64,000 nt of DNA. It comes from Cornus controversa. Its lineage: Eukaryota; Streptophyta; Magnoliopsida; Cornales; Cornaceae. Positions 44,386 to 56,499 of this stretch are shown one piece after another (within the stretch, counting starts at the first letter, position 1; each line of letters starts with the position of its first letter). The stretch spans positions 48,405,836 to 48,469,835 of the forward strand of contig CM048849.1 of assembly GCA_026545225.1 (NCBI GenBank). Direction: 5' to 3'. A program made the position numbers and the translations under genes. Under the pieces are notes generated by a model, which saw only the letters and a program-made list of their open reading frames with translations, was not told where the DNA came from and did no database searches.

Positions 44386-47300
44386 ATGATTGATCAGTTC
44401 ATCAATTTCGTCATTCGGCCGCCCAGGTATGTTAACCTCTAGTATCCCCTCAACTCTGCATGGTAGTGTTTTTTCTCCCAACATATCTATCAGGACAGTC
44501 TAAAACTGTCCTTTTTTTTCCGGGTAACAGAGGGTGTCCTCGGCCCCTTTAGGGTAGGTTTTAATCCCTTCGGGTAACCGCGGGTCCCCTTGCCCAAGGC
44601 GTAAGCCGCAGGAGTTGAACACGAGACCCCTCTAGGTTATGCCAAAAGGCTCTCTCAGCTACCCGTGGGGGTTCAGCCTAAATTGCCAACTGATGATTTT
44701 TATGGTTTTTGGTTGCTCAAATTTCATTTCTGACTATGCTCCAACGAGTAAATTGATGTACACATTTTGTATCCCTTAAATTACTGCGACCACCTCACTT
44801 CTAGTATCTAATTATATTTCAATTTTGTTGCTGCCACCACTATATTACATATTTTTATTTGTATTAGCTTTTAAATGTGTCATTGCCTATTGTACTGAAG
44901 ATTCCATAATCAGGGCATTACTTGAGTTGTAACTTGCCTTGTAAGTATTGAAGCATTCACTTCTGTGGTTTGTATAACCTTTTCATTGTGGGTGTCTGTT
45001 TGAAATTAGAACTCTGGTTTCCTGGAGTCTTTATCATGGAGAGTATTGTACCTCTCTTTTGCTCCAGTTTATTTGTAGTGCTATTCCCATTATTGCAGAG
45101 GAAGTCTCAGTCCAAGTGTAAGCTGACTTCGATTCTTTTTTGTCGCATCCTTGTTATTCGCAGTCTCCTGAATATCCCCAATTAAAAATGTTTGGTTATA
45201 GCTGTCACCAAAGGGTTTGTCTTATATAGGTCTATAAATAAATCAAGGAGTTGGCCATTTTGTTTGTCTTACACCAAAGTTATTCCTTTTCCAAGATTTC
45301 CTCACTCATGCATAACATGTAAGACTATGGCTGATTACCATTGCTGGCTTGTTATTGGCAACTCCAGTTTTGATATGGCAATGCACTATCACATTACAGA
45401 GCTAATAACTTTTGCTAGATTCTGCTCTCTGCTCTTACACAGATCTAATAAACACCAGGCTTCTTTCTTATTAATTTGCGTTTGATAGATCATGAAATTC
45501 CCTTGTTTCTTTTCCAAATTGTTCAACTCAAAGTCGTGTCCAAACAATTTGGAGTAATTTCTTATAGACTAGCAAATAACCAAAACATCCTAGCAAACTC
45601 TCTCATCTCATCTCTAATTGGTACTAATCCTATCTACTCATGTTATTTCATTAATTTGTAACCTTATGTATGAAACAGCTGTGAGCTCTTGCCAGTGTTC
45701 CTCAATTAATAATCTTTCCTTGTATATTTTGTTGAGCCATCTCTATGTTGGATGAACAGGGCGGAATATAACCCAGATCAGTATTTATGGGAAAAAAATT
45801 TTACTCTTGCAGGCAGAAAATACAAAAGACAAGACTTGGAGGCAAGTATGGACATCCATTACCTAACCTTTGTCTTATTTTCCCATATGCATTCTTATAA
45901 TGGCTTCTAAGCTTTCTAGAATATCTTTTTCAAATTTTCCAGCTTAGGAATGGAAGAGGCCACACATTGCAGTGTAGTCATTATGTGCCTTCACCTTTCC
46001 CGGAAGACACTCCTCTTCCTTGTGTTATATACTGCCATGGAAACAGGTTTGTTTTAGTCACTGTGGAGTGTGAACATTCCATTTCTTGTAAACAAAAGTC
46101 TGCATGCATGTATTAATGAAGTTAAATGTGTAATGTCAAAATGTTATTCCTACCACCAGGGCTTTTGCTCAAGTGACATTTCCTTCTTTTCCACAAGGGA
46201 GGGAGGTTGAGGGTTCAAGTCCCATTTGGGCAATAATGATGTATTAGTGCGTGTGTGAGTTGGGTGTGTAGCTTACTTACCAAAGAAAAAGTGTGATTCC
46301 CTTATTTGAAAGTTGTATTTTTTTTATTACTCGTGGAAAGAATATTGAGTTAATACACAGGGCGCTTTGCATACGATGATGTGGAATTTCTTTGTTTGCT
46401 TGTATGAAACCTGCAGTGGATGTAGGGCGGATGCAAATGAGGCTGCTGTAATTCTTCTTCCATCAAACATTACTGTGTTCACTCTTGATTTTTCGGGGTC
46501 AGGCTTATCTGATGGTGATTATGTCAGCCTTGGTTGGCATGAGGTATGTTTTCCCCTTTTTCCTTTATTATGATTTCCTTGAGTTGCGTCCCTCTTGAAG
46601 TTTGCAAGTTTGTTTTTATTTTTATCCAGAAAGAAGATCTCAAGTTTGTGGTGTCTTATCTGAGAAGCAATGAACAAATATCACGTGTGGGTCTTTGGGG
46701 ACGGTCTATGGGTGCAGTAACTGGGTATTTCTTCTCGCCCTTTGTCCGACTGACTATTATTTTGGCTTATCATTAATCTCTTGCTTCGAATTTCTCTGCA
46801 ACTTGAAAAGTCTAGTAATATGAAACATGCCATGGCAAGTGTTAGAAATGCCTTTTGGCTTAGGAAAGGATGCATATGCTATAACAGAAAAGTTGATTCC
46901 TTGAATTTTACTTGCAAATTCAGAGTGTTTTTTTGTTCATTAGAACTTGTTTGTCAATGTTTTTTTTTTTTGGTTAAAAAAAATAAAATCAAACTGCACC
47001 TTGTCCAACAAATGATTGATCTCCCCTAATTGTAGAATTATGTCGTAAACATAAGTTTCCATTCATTTTTCTGGTATTTGATACATTATCAAACTCCAAA
47101 TAATTAATGATTTTGATTTTGTATAATGCTCTGCAGCCTTCTTTATGGAGCAGAAGACCCATCTATTGCTGGAATGGTGTTGGATAGTGCCTTCTCAAAT
47201 TTATTTGATCTAATGATGGAACTTGTGGATGTGTACAAAATTCGGCTTCCCAAATTTACTGTATGATTCTCTCACCATATTTGTGTGCATATGTAGAAAC

Positions 47301-48484
47301 ATTTTTTTTTTTTTCGGCACTATTACTTTTGTTTATTCCTGCAGAGTATAGCACTATAGCTATGGTTATACTTATGTCTGTATGATAATTATATGGCTGT
47401 ATATTTAATTGTTTACATAAGATAATAGCTTGTAATCAATATTCAATTTATATGGAGTTACTACATTTGTTTTGTTGTTAATGTTTCTGGTTAATTAATT
47501 ACAGGAGTTCCATAATATGCCTTGTACTCGTAATTAGAGCATGCATTCCATTTGGCCACTTTTGTTCCAAATAATTTAAATTAGTATATCAAAAGAGTTT
47601 CATTTTATTTCTATTTCTAAATTCTTTTTTTAGGATATGAGTAAAAGGAGACAGTGATAGCACATCAAGAGCTCAATACTTGGTTCAATACTTTTTAATG
47701 ATTAATTCAACTATAAGAAATTCCTACAAGTAAACCTCTTGCTCTTCTATGCTATTGGTCTTCATTATCATTTAATAGGAATATTAGTTTCCATTATATA
47801 TCTCCTCAAATGAAAACCAGTTTTGGATTTGAAATAACTAGAGTATTCTAACTATGCATTTATAGAAGGCTGACCCTATGGTTCCACGTTATAGAGAAAT
47901 TCCTACAACTAAAATATTTAAGAGTATCATGTTGTTCAATATTTCCTATGTAGGTAGAAAACAAACAAGATCAAGGTAGAAAACAAACAAGATCAAAGAA
48001 TTATAGGAAGTGTATATTAGAAAAGAAACAAAATATCCTAAAGGAGACGCATCGAAATTCCAAAAAGTAATAAACTAAACTTACCTTTTAAAAAATAAAA
48101 TGCCTTTAGTTGAATTCACATCAGTAAGTCCAGTGGAACCTTAGGCAATTTCCTAAATGGCCTAAGGCATCAACCAGCTATGGCTGTAACATAGCATTGT
48201 ATCAGTATTTCGGGTTTTGATACTGTCAACGGATCTTTATTGCCTCTAAACAACTCTTGTAACCTGCCATGGTTAAAGATATGCTATCTAATCAATAACC
48301 CTCATTAGACACCTGTTGCATATAGAATTTTGTTTAATGGATGAATTGTAACTTTTGTCCCACATAGCAATTTTACAATATTACTTCTATGATCCTTCTC
48401 ACTTGGTGGACTTGGGGATTCCACATACTGTTTTGTTAGGGTTTTCTCATGATTGATTGAATGAAATCTTACCAGCTTACCTAT

Positions 48485-48521
<37 letters not shown>

Positions 48522-51500
48522 CTTCTATGAAGGAGCCATATTTGTGTACCAATATGTCTCGACTCTGACACAATTTGGATATGTTCATAAATTTAATATA
48601 TATATATATATATATATTTGTTTTTTTTATAATTTTGAGCACATAACAGCTGTTTTTTGTATGCTTTTGGGCATGTGTTTTACATGTCTGGGACTGAGGA
48701 TATGATTCTAAAGTATAACTAAATCGCACAATTGTAAGAAAAAATTGAAGTTGAATGAAAATTATAAATATTTGAACCATGTTCAAAGAAAGACTGGGCA
48801 CAATGAGATATCAACCAAAGGAGGAAGAGGAGGAGGTGATTTGCGATTCCATAGAGATATTTATTTGATATCGTGATGGGAGCTATAGCTTACGATTGTT
48901 GGCTTCGAACATGCCTCTGGGCATTTGTTAAGGACATTGCAGAATAGTTCAACACTTTGTGACATTTATTTAATACGGATATACCAATGATCATAGCGAT
49001 CTCTGATCTACTTGTACTTGAGGACCTAATTGGTAATGATTGTCGTGATCGTGTAGGTTTGTACTTGTGAAAACATTGCCATACCCTTGCTGTGTTCTTT
49101 CTTGTTTTCTCGGAACTTGTGACATCTACATATTGTGTTGAGTCCATGTATAGCTTCTGTGTTCATGTTAGCCGAGATATGTGCCTAGAATCACATGATT
49201 CTAGGCTCATATCTCGGCTAACAGTTCATGTGACAGACCTGATTAGCCTTGGGTCAGTTAACAGACATGATAAGTCACAATTTCACCTGGTACATATTGG
49301 CTCACATGCTATGGGCTTGTGGGTTAGGCGTTCAGTTTAGTTTTGGTGCGCCCTCTGCTTTAATTTATTAAAGTTTGATATGGTATTGATCAATGATAAT
49401 ATTTTAAAGTTTCCTAGATACGCTTTGGGCATATTGCTTTTGTTTTGTTATGTTAAATCTAATATTTTTTTTTTCAAATATTTGGGAAATTCATTCATGC
49501 ATAGTTTTGACTTGTGTTTCCTGCTTGCATTTTGTGATTATTTCTACCATCTTTGTAAGCTTTTCACTCTTTCTTTGGACAAATGCTTCATATTATATGA
49601 AGTACCGATGTTTCTTGCTTTCAAATTATATCATTTTTTTGTTTCTGAGACTCCAGCAATCCACAAGCACTGTGTTCCTATTCTGGTACTGTACTGATGT
49701 TTACCGTATGAAAAAGAATTGGTTTCACTAATACTTATCAAAAAAAAAAAAAAAGAATTGGTTTCAATAATAATTGGATGAGAAAACCAAAATAAAAACC
49801 ATTAGTGAGATAAAGTCAGCATATTAGATCTTGTGTGTGTGTTCATATCTTTCTCCAGGATTACAGGTCATGAAGAGTCATAATACTGTTTGATTTGTTA
49901 TTGTGGAACAACTATATCCTTCTATTAGGATTTTGGGCATTTCCTTATAGTTGAGGGTTTGAGTTATGAATACTTTTAAAATGTCACTCTCTTTGAGTTA
50001 TGAATACTTTTAAAATGTCACTCTCTTTGAGCACTTGTGCTAATATCTAGTTAACAACAGGGAGTCCATGTGTGGTGATGCTAGTGTATTTTCTTGATCA
50101 CTTAGTGAGATCTTCTTTCCCGTGTTCAGGTTAAGGTGGCGGTACAGTACATGCGGCGGATAATCCAAAGGAAGGCGAAATTTGACATTATGGACCTTAA
50201 TTGCATAAAGGTTTGTCTATGTTTATTAAATTCTTGTGAATGATGAGTTTATCCTTTTTATCTTGAAGTTGATGTACTTTTTTATTCTTTCCTACAAGGT
50301 CCAAATCCAGTTTCCTTTTGCGAGAAAAATATCTTTGCTTGTGGGATTAATCAATAAATATATTTTTAAGCATGCATTATTCTGGATACGACAGAAACTT
50401 TTTTCCCCTCATTTTATTTTCCTACAAGACCTGTAGATTGAACACAACAATTTTATCCATTAATATTTCATTTGCTAATATATTTGAACACCTGCAGGCT
50501 GCACCCAAAACATTTATTCCTGCTTTATTTGGACATGCTAAGGATGACAAGTTTATTCAACCCCATCACTCTGATATCATCTTTAAGTCCTATGCGGTAT
50601 CAAGTTATTCCATGATCTTATGGTTATTTCTTAGAGTGATAAAGCTTTGTAAAATACTCAACCATGTTTCTATTTTGTGCAGGGGGATAAAAATATAATA
50701 AAATTTGATGGTGATCACAACTCCTCTCGACCACAGTTCTATTATGATTCAGTTTCGATCTTCTTCTACAACATCCTTCACCCTCCTCGAGTTTCTTCTG
50801 CTTATTCAAGTAAGCTTGAGAAATATTATGATTTGGGGGACCTGAAGGTTGGTGCTGGTATAGATGAGGTAATTTTCATTTCATTATATCATTTTTTTAT
50901 AGTTAATTGTTGTCTTTGACAGGGTGAATAATACTTCTGAACTTCTCTTTTGAAGGTTGGTACCCAGATGGTGTCCCAGGATACCTTCTAGTAAGAGGTT
51001 TGGACTTGGGGTTGGATCCAACTGAGCACTATCTTTGTGTGGTGGAGTTTCCCCCCACACCTTTTTTTTCCTTTTATGTTGCCCCGCAGGGGCGGCAGGG
51101 GAATGCACCTCCTAATGGGTTCATCATGTCATGGACTTGGGTACATGTATTTATCGACATAAGTGTCACACCTCCTTAAATCCCAAATCTTAGATAAGGG
51201 TTGAAATGTATCCAAAAGTTGGATACAGGTACATGGACACGTCTTGCATACTTAACACATAATATTCCACATAAAAGTATAATGTATGATGTTATTAATC
51301 TTCAAAATATTCAACAATAATTTAAATTAAATAGCATATGGTGAAAAATGGTAGGATACCCTTCTTTGCTATAAAATTTGAGCTTTTCGTCATCACAATT
51401 AAAAGATCCAAGTGTCTGATTTGGGCATCTGTGAATCGTGTGATGCCCATACCGATGTTGTATTGTATCGACACATGTATGTTGGGTGGGGAATAGGACT

Positions 51501-54481
51501 AACATAGTCTTAGTGAGGGGACTTCAAATTTCACTGGATGATTAAAGAAAATAAAGCGGATGGACATTGCACGAAATAAATAACGCTTATATTTTGTACA
51601 TGAATGGATATACAAACAGAATACAATAAATTGTTCTTGAAGTGAAGATAAGAGTCAAAACTGAGGTGCATGAGAAGCTAGGTTATAGACTAACAACTAA
51701 GACTAGAATAAAGTAAAGGCAACATATAGCTGGGTTTTGGTTGACACAGGAGCTCTTCTTCCATGTCTTCACTGTCCTCTTATAGTGCTGGAAATAACTT
51801 CTTCTAGTTGCTGTAAACTTCTTTTTATCATCTTGTTGCAAGTGTCTTTTACATCTCTTTTAGGAATGCCAATTGACTTCTAAGTCTTCTCTTAAGGTTG
51901 CAATATGTACCTTCGGTAACCGCCCAAAGTACCACCTACATGCCTGTTGTGGTAAACTATCAGTTACCTAACTCTAGAACATAATCTGCAATCTCTCTCC
52001 TGAAAAATGTCCACCACAAGGTCCACACTAGATCGAATAATTTTGGTGTAAATAATGTACTACAAAAAAAAAATTTTTAATTTTTGTGCCAAAATGAGTG
52101 CTGCAACAATTGTCAGAAAATATTCAGGGGACTTTCTGGATATGATGGGATGGTGGAACCATAATGTACTTTGAAAGTCGGTTATATGATCATACAATAT
52201 GGATATCAACCAAAAAATTTAGAAAAATCAATTTAAAGAACAACTATAAATTCAGTCATGGTGTGATGATCTTCCTTTGTAGATATAGTACGTCAAACCT
52301 TGTTAACATTCTTCAGTGTGTTTTGCATTGGTTGATTTTATTGATTTATGGTGTAATTACAGCTTTTATATTGCCTGATGACAACTAATTTGTGGTTGAC
52401 AACCTGACATGGGACCTTAGTGCAATGATACCAAATCCTGTCAAGTTATTCGGGTGATGTTTCTTTCATGGACGATGACACAGTTTATGTTTCTTTTGTT
52501 TTTAGAGTCTGTTATATGAGATAATCACTGGTCTCCAAACTGTGGGTACTGATGCTGCAAGCTCATCATCTGCACCACCTAGTATTTTGAACACAAAATC
52601 TGTCAGTGAATATCTTTCTGATATTCCTCCAGTTACGAGTGTATGAATCTTTCTTTGTGGTTTTAGTTACTTTTTTTCCCCCTAACCATACTTGTCTGTA
52701 AATTACTGTTTTATTCTTATCGTATATGATAAATGCAGGATTCCATAATGAATGAAGATAATATACTAATTGATGATGACCCGTCAAAACTACAGGTGAT
52801 TTTGGGTTCATACCATTTATCAGATTTCAAATTTGTAGTTTCTTGATCTATTATCCTATGAGGTCTAATGTTCAATATAAAATTATGGTTTCGTATTAAT
52901 TTAAATTGACTCCCTGAACCAGAAGATAGTTCTTCAACACTGGTTTGGTATTAGTTTAGTGTTCACTCCCTTAACCAGAAGATGATCTGTTCATGTGTTT
53001 GCATGAGTTTTGTGATCACTCAACTACCTCTAATTTGTTCTCATTTTGACTTTATTACTCAGGATTGGCCCTGGCCCTGGAACATAATCTATTCTAAAAT
53101 TTGAACTGTAGAATGTAGGTTTCCTTATTTCTCTGAAATGGTTTTACTGTGAGTTCTGCATTTTTCATCTGCATAGGATAAGCCAATTGGCCCAAATGAG
53201 GAATGTTGCTCGTATACAAGCTCAAATAGAGAGAGTTGGGGAAGATGCTCATCTTTGGGCAGTGATGATGAACCTTCTGCAGATTGCACAACTGCCAACA
53301 ACAACGATCAGGTCTCTCTCTCTCTATCTATATATATATTTAATATCTAACTCTATCATGCACATTTCTGTACAGTTGCTTGAAATGTTTCTTTCCCAGT
53401 TATTTTCCCTTTTTAACCAGTTCGAGTAAGCCTTTCATATTATCATCAATTATAAGAGAAACCCTGGATTAGTTTGGGTCAGCAGCATGAAATGGGACAG
53501 TGAAATTGGCTTTAGATTGGTCAAAAGTAGGATTTAAGGAATAGTTGTCATTTTAAGGCGTAATCAGGATGTTGACATTTTTTTATGTGGTGTAGAAAGT
53601 AATGTTGTCCAAGTGAAACAGGCAACCCCTAAGCATCAATTCTATTCCCCAACTCCAGCCAATTTCTGTTTGTTTCACGAATTTTAGTGAGGGAAAGGAA
53701 AAAGATAATGCTTGGAAAATCATTTTCTCTTGTTTAGTTACCATGAAAACAGAACGGAAAACAAAATATAAGGAACGGGAGGGATAAGTTAACATTACAT
53801 ATCATTTTGCTTTTCCTTTTCTAATTCTCAACTTTTTTGAGAAATTTTAATTTCTTATTTTATTTAAGCAAGAAAAAGAAACACTAGCAAGTTTGTAATA
53901 CCCCGCTCCAACACATGGTATGATATTGTCCGCTTTGGGCCATAGCCCGCACGGTTTTGCTATTGAGTTTACCCCAAAAGGCCTCATACCATTTGAAGAG
54001 AACATACTACATATAAGCACATCCCATTTTCCACACCCAGGCGATGTGGGATTGAGCACCTTGTACCTTGTCAGTGTGGTAGCTCAGCCCAGTGTCTGTC
54101 TATGCACCCGCCCACTCACACCAGTCCACAAGGGTTACTACAAAGATTGTCTTTTCATTTACATAATTCTTTTCTTTTCCCTTATTAAATCCGTAATGCA
54201 AATAGAGTCATAATGTTTTTAGGACATTTTTACATTAGTGAAGTTAACATTACATATCATTTTCCTTTTCCTTTTCTAATTCTCAACTCTTTTGAGAAAA
54301 TTTTAATTTCTTATTTTATTTAAGCAAGAAAAAGAAACACGTGCAAGATCGCCTTTTCATTTACTTATTCTTTTCTTTTCCCTTATTAAATCCGTAATGC
54401 AAACAGAGTCGTAATGTTTTTAGGACATTTTTACATTAGTGACTCGGTTGAATTAAATTTCAATGCTGTGTTCATCAAGAA

Positions 54482-54523
<42 letters not shown>

Positions 54524-55151
54524 TGTACGTGTGTATGCAGCATATGGTTATGAGAAGATGCCTGCTTGCTTAGGTGGAAAAGTTTATTGGAGGTTGTACA
54601 ATGAACCTGGGTTTAAGTTGCGGATTCTGCTTCAGCACAATAGAAATATCTGCACCTGCAACCCTTTCTGATTATTTTTTTCAAGTTTGGTTTTAGCCAT
54701 GTATTTATTAAGCACATGCAAGGTTCTACCATTTAATAAATCCCAAATTGCTTGAAAGTGTCGCATGTGGAATGTTGCAAATGTGCTATCATCAGCAAAC
54801 TAAATCAATCTTAGTTTTGCATAGTAATTTACCTTTGAATGATGCTTGTATCAATCTTCATTGCTCTGCATTTAGGTCAATGACTGTTTTTCATTTTTCC
54901 TAATATTATATTTCTTGATGAGCCACTTGTTATCTTTGTATTTGATTTAGATGATAGCAATGCTTGCAACACCTCTTCGAGGTATCCAGCAGAAACCACG
55001 AGACTCACCAAAAGAAGGAAAGAAGAAAAAAGCTCCGACAGTTGCAAAGAAGTCCAAACGCGAGAAATTTGAAAAACTAGAGGCCCTTAGCCAACGGCTG
55101 CGCCATTGCATTCTGAAGCGAGTTAATCACAGGAGACATCGCTCCTCATGA
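44386..55151 (+). CDS. Alpha/beta hydrolase superfamily protein with long C-terminal extension
   Basis: Thirteen coding exons in phase: 44386-44426, 45760-45841, 45943-46046, 46417-46543, 46630-46724, 47137-47260, 50130-50210, 50498-50596, 50683-50868, 52506-52640, 52739-52795, 53177-53311 and 54951-55151, giving 488 residues. It starts MIDQFINFVIRPPR, as I recall for Arabidopsis At3g23540/At4g14290-type proteins. The oxyanion segment is CHGNSG (73-77), the nucleophile elbow GRSMG (Ser144), the acid lies in GHAKDD (Asp235 or 234) and the base in DGDHN (His263), so the triad is complete. The core resembles ABHD17-like serine hydrolases; the substrate is unknown. Residues from about 315 are Ser/Asp-rich and disordered, and the last 50 are very basic (GKKKKAPTVAKKSKREK), possibly a nuclear or nucleic-acid-binding tail. 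Intron 2 has a GC donor (GAG/GCAAGT at 45841/45842); a GT alternative five bases on would break the frame. Tail-to-tail with the MYB-CC gene. Confidence 0.92.
44509..44685 (-). mobile_element. tRNA-derived SINE
   Basis: On the minus strand TAGCTGAGAGAG near 44665-44654 fits a pol III A box, and GTTCAACTCC near 44620 fits the B box exactly. The body ends in an A-run (AAAAAAAA) near 44509. A short palindrome AGTCTAAAACT lies beside the tail. It sits in the first intron of the alpha/beta hydrolase coding region. Target duplications not resolved. Confidence 0.6.
46157..46290 (+). mobile_element. tRNA-derived SINE
   Basis: GCTCAAGTGAC (A-box-like) is followed by GAGGGTTCAAGTCCC (B box), a GTGTGTGAGTTGGGTGTGTAG body and a short A-rich tail, CCAAAGAAAAA. 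It shares its body with the fragment at 8880-9005. It lies in intron 3 of the alpha/beta hydrolase gene. Confidence 0.6.
49167..49222. repeat. Near-perfect palindrome, 27-bp arms
   Basis: GTTAGCCGAGATATGTGCC starts the left arm and the right arm ends CTCATATCTCGGCTAAC; the arms pair over 27 bases with one mismatch and about two bases between them. GTTCATGT occurs just before (49161-49168) and just after (49224-49231), so the palindrome may be a tiny inserted sequence with a target duplication. Confidence 0.85.
49961..50028. repeat. Perfect 34-bp tandem duplication
   Basis: GAGTTATGAATACTTTTAAA plus the next 14 bases is repeated at once without change (49961-49994 and 49995-50028). Confidence 0.92.
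50869..52505. other. 1.6-kb intron of the alpha/beta hydrolase gene
   Basis: No exon recognised. The part 50940-51110 is GC-richer, with GGTTTGGACTTGGGGTTGGATCC and GCCCCGCAGGGGCGGCAGGGG split around it, and may be a worn repeat. The part 51530-52050 reads unlike its surroundings but shows no diagnostic ends. Confidence 0.4.
53786..54440. repeat. ~200-bp direct duplication, first copy split by a solo LTR
   Basis: Copy A (53786-54240) and copy B (54241-54440) share AAGTTAACATTACATATCAT at their start and TTTTAGGACATTTTTACATT at their end. Copy A carries 249 extra bases (53894-54142) where copy B reads GTGCAAGATCG without a break. Located in the last intron of the alpha/beta hydrolase gene. 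Confidence 0.85.
53894..54142. mobile_element. Solo LTR or TRIM-type LTR, 249 bp
   Basis: Starts TGTAATACCCCGCTCC and ends GGGTTACTACA, giving TG...CA ends with a short inverted TGTARTA. Flanks AAGTT and AAGAT match the uninterrupted AAGAT of the neighbouring duplicate, so the five-base target duplication is nearly intact. The internal phrase GATATTGTCCGCTTTGGGCC is widespread in plant LTR-type repeats. No internal region remains, so it is a fossil. Confidence 0.75.
54482..54523. repeat. (CT)n(CA)n microsatellite
   Basis: About 12 CT units run into about eight CA units in the last intron of the alpha/beta hydrolase gene. Confidence 0.9.
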
Positions 55152-55350
55152 TAGATACCTATGTATTATAGAAAAGAAGGGTGTTTGTAACTGTAGCAGT
55201 TCCCTTCAATTTATTTTGTAAATTTTCACATTTCCTTGTATTTTTTTATCCAAATATGCAACCATTAGTTCTGATCTAAATTTTGGATTCCATTTCAACT
55301 GTTGCATGTGAACATGACATGTGGTTCAGTGGTTGACGAGTCTCTCTCTA

Positions 55351-55407
<57 letters not shown>

Positions 55408-56499
55408 TATTTGATGCTTTTCTGGGCAGATCACCCGGCAGCATGTGAAGGGTTGGAGTAGGATTTGACTCCACTCCACTTTTTATGAGAGGACATTACC
55501 GCATGATGCTGTATTGTAACTTGAGGCACAATTAAAGTTGGATAGTTGCTCTTTTTGATCTTATTCCGAACTTTTATTCTGTTTTAATTCTTCCTTTTAT
55601 ACAAAAGATATGGCCTGTTTGTTGCTAGCAACTTTTATTCTCTAGCTTGTAGCTTTTGCAACAGAAACACAAGTTCAAAAATTTGAATATCAATTTTTCT
55701 GATGACGCGTTCTAATTGACTGGTCAATAAAATACACCGTCGTATTAAAGACTCACTCTCCTCCAACCACTCACTAGGCTCCACTCTAATGTTGATGAAA
55801 GACCTGTGATTTTAGAATTTGGATAATTCAACATATAATATTGTTTGAATTATTTTTTGAACTTTTAAAATAAAGCACATTGCTTAATCTGATTTTAGAA
55901 ATTGGAAAGAAGGTGAAAAAAAGAAAAGAATAAGATTTTCAGCATTTATAGGCAAATTTTACCATGTTTGCAAGGCCCATCTGTCTCATAAGTCGGAATT
56001 TTGACAACAAAGACTTCATTAGAACTTTGGCCTCTCCACCAGTTCAGAGGTCGCTGGTTTACTTTCCCCATGTTAAAACTGGAAACTTGGGCCTTTGACA
56101 TTGTATGCAACAGCATTTCTGGGCTGTGTCTTCATAAGATGCAAAGAAAGTAGCACACCACAGTGCTCTTTCAGGTTTGCAGCTTTGTTCAACCAGGCAT
56201 GATTCCTCAACTAAATTGAAACATTACCTAAACCAAAATATCCTGTCAACCTCAATATTGGTGGGATTTATGGTGCACCATCTGGTGGGTAGGGTAAAAT
56301 TCACATTTTTAATGGGACCTCAATTATCGCATAGGAAGAAATAGAAATTCTGAAGACGAGTTTTCTAATGATACATTCTCTTAACTAAAACTGACAGGGT
56401 TCTTTGACCTAATCAAATTTATATTTTTTCCAGAAACTCCAAATACAAGGGAAATTGGAAGTCCTGATATGCAAATAACACATGAAATTTTACACCAAT
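55152..56499. other. Convergent intergenic region between hydrolase and MYB-CC genes
   Basis: This contains the 3-prime UTRs of both genes. A (CT)n(TA)n microsatellite lies at 55341-55405. No exon or RNA gene is evident on either strand. Confidence 0.55.

Larger units (their letters stand above)
47261..50129. other. 2.9-kb intron of the alpha/beta hydrolase gene
   Basis: No extra exon seen. It contains (TA)n runs at about 48488-48519 and 48597-48617, a near-perfect palindrome at 49167-49222, and a 34-bp tandem duplication at 49961-50028. The rest looks like unique AT-rich intron. Confidence 0.55.

Noticed and set aside
44600-44680. Genuine tRNA gene
   Set aside because: A and B boxes are present but the segment does not fold into a cloverleaf with proper stems and is followed by a SINE body and A tail.
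45842-45848. Canonical GT donor five bases downstream of the GC donor
   Set aside because: Using it adds five bases and breaks the frame into the next exon, whereas the GC donor gives the family sequence.
49141-49231. microRNA precursor at the palindrome
   Set aside because: The two-base spacer leaves no terminal loop for normal processing; it is reported only as a palindrome.
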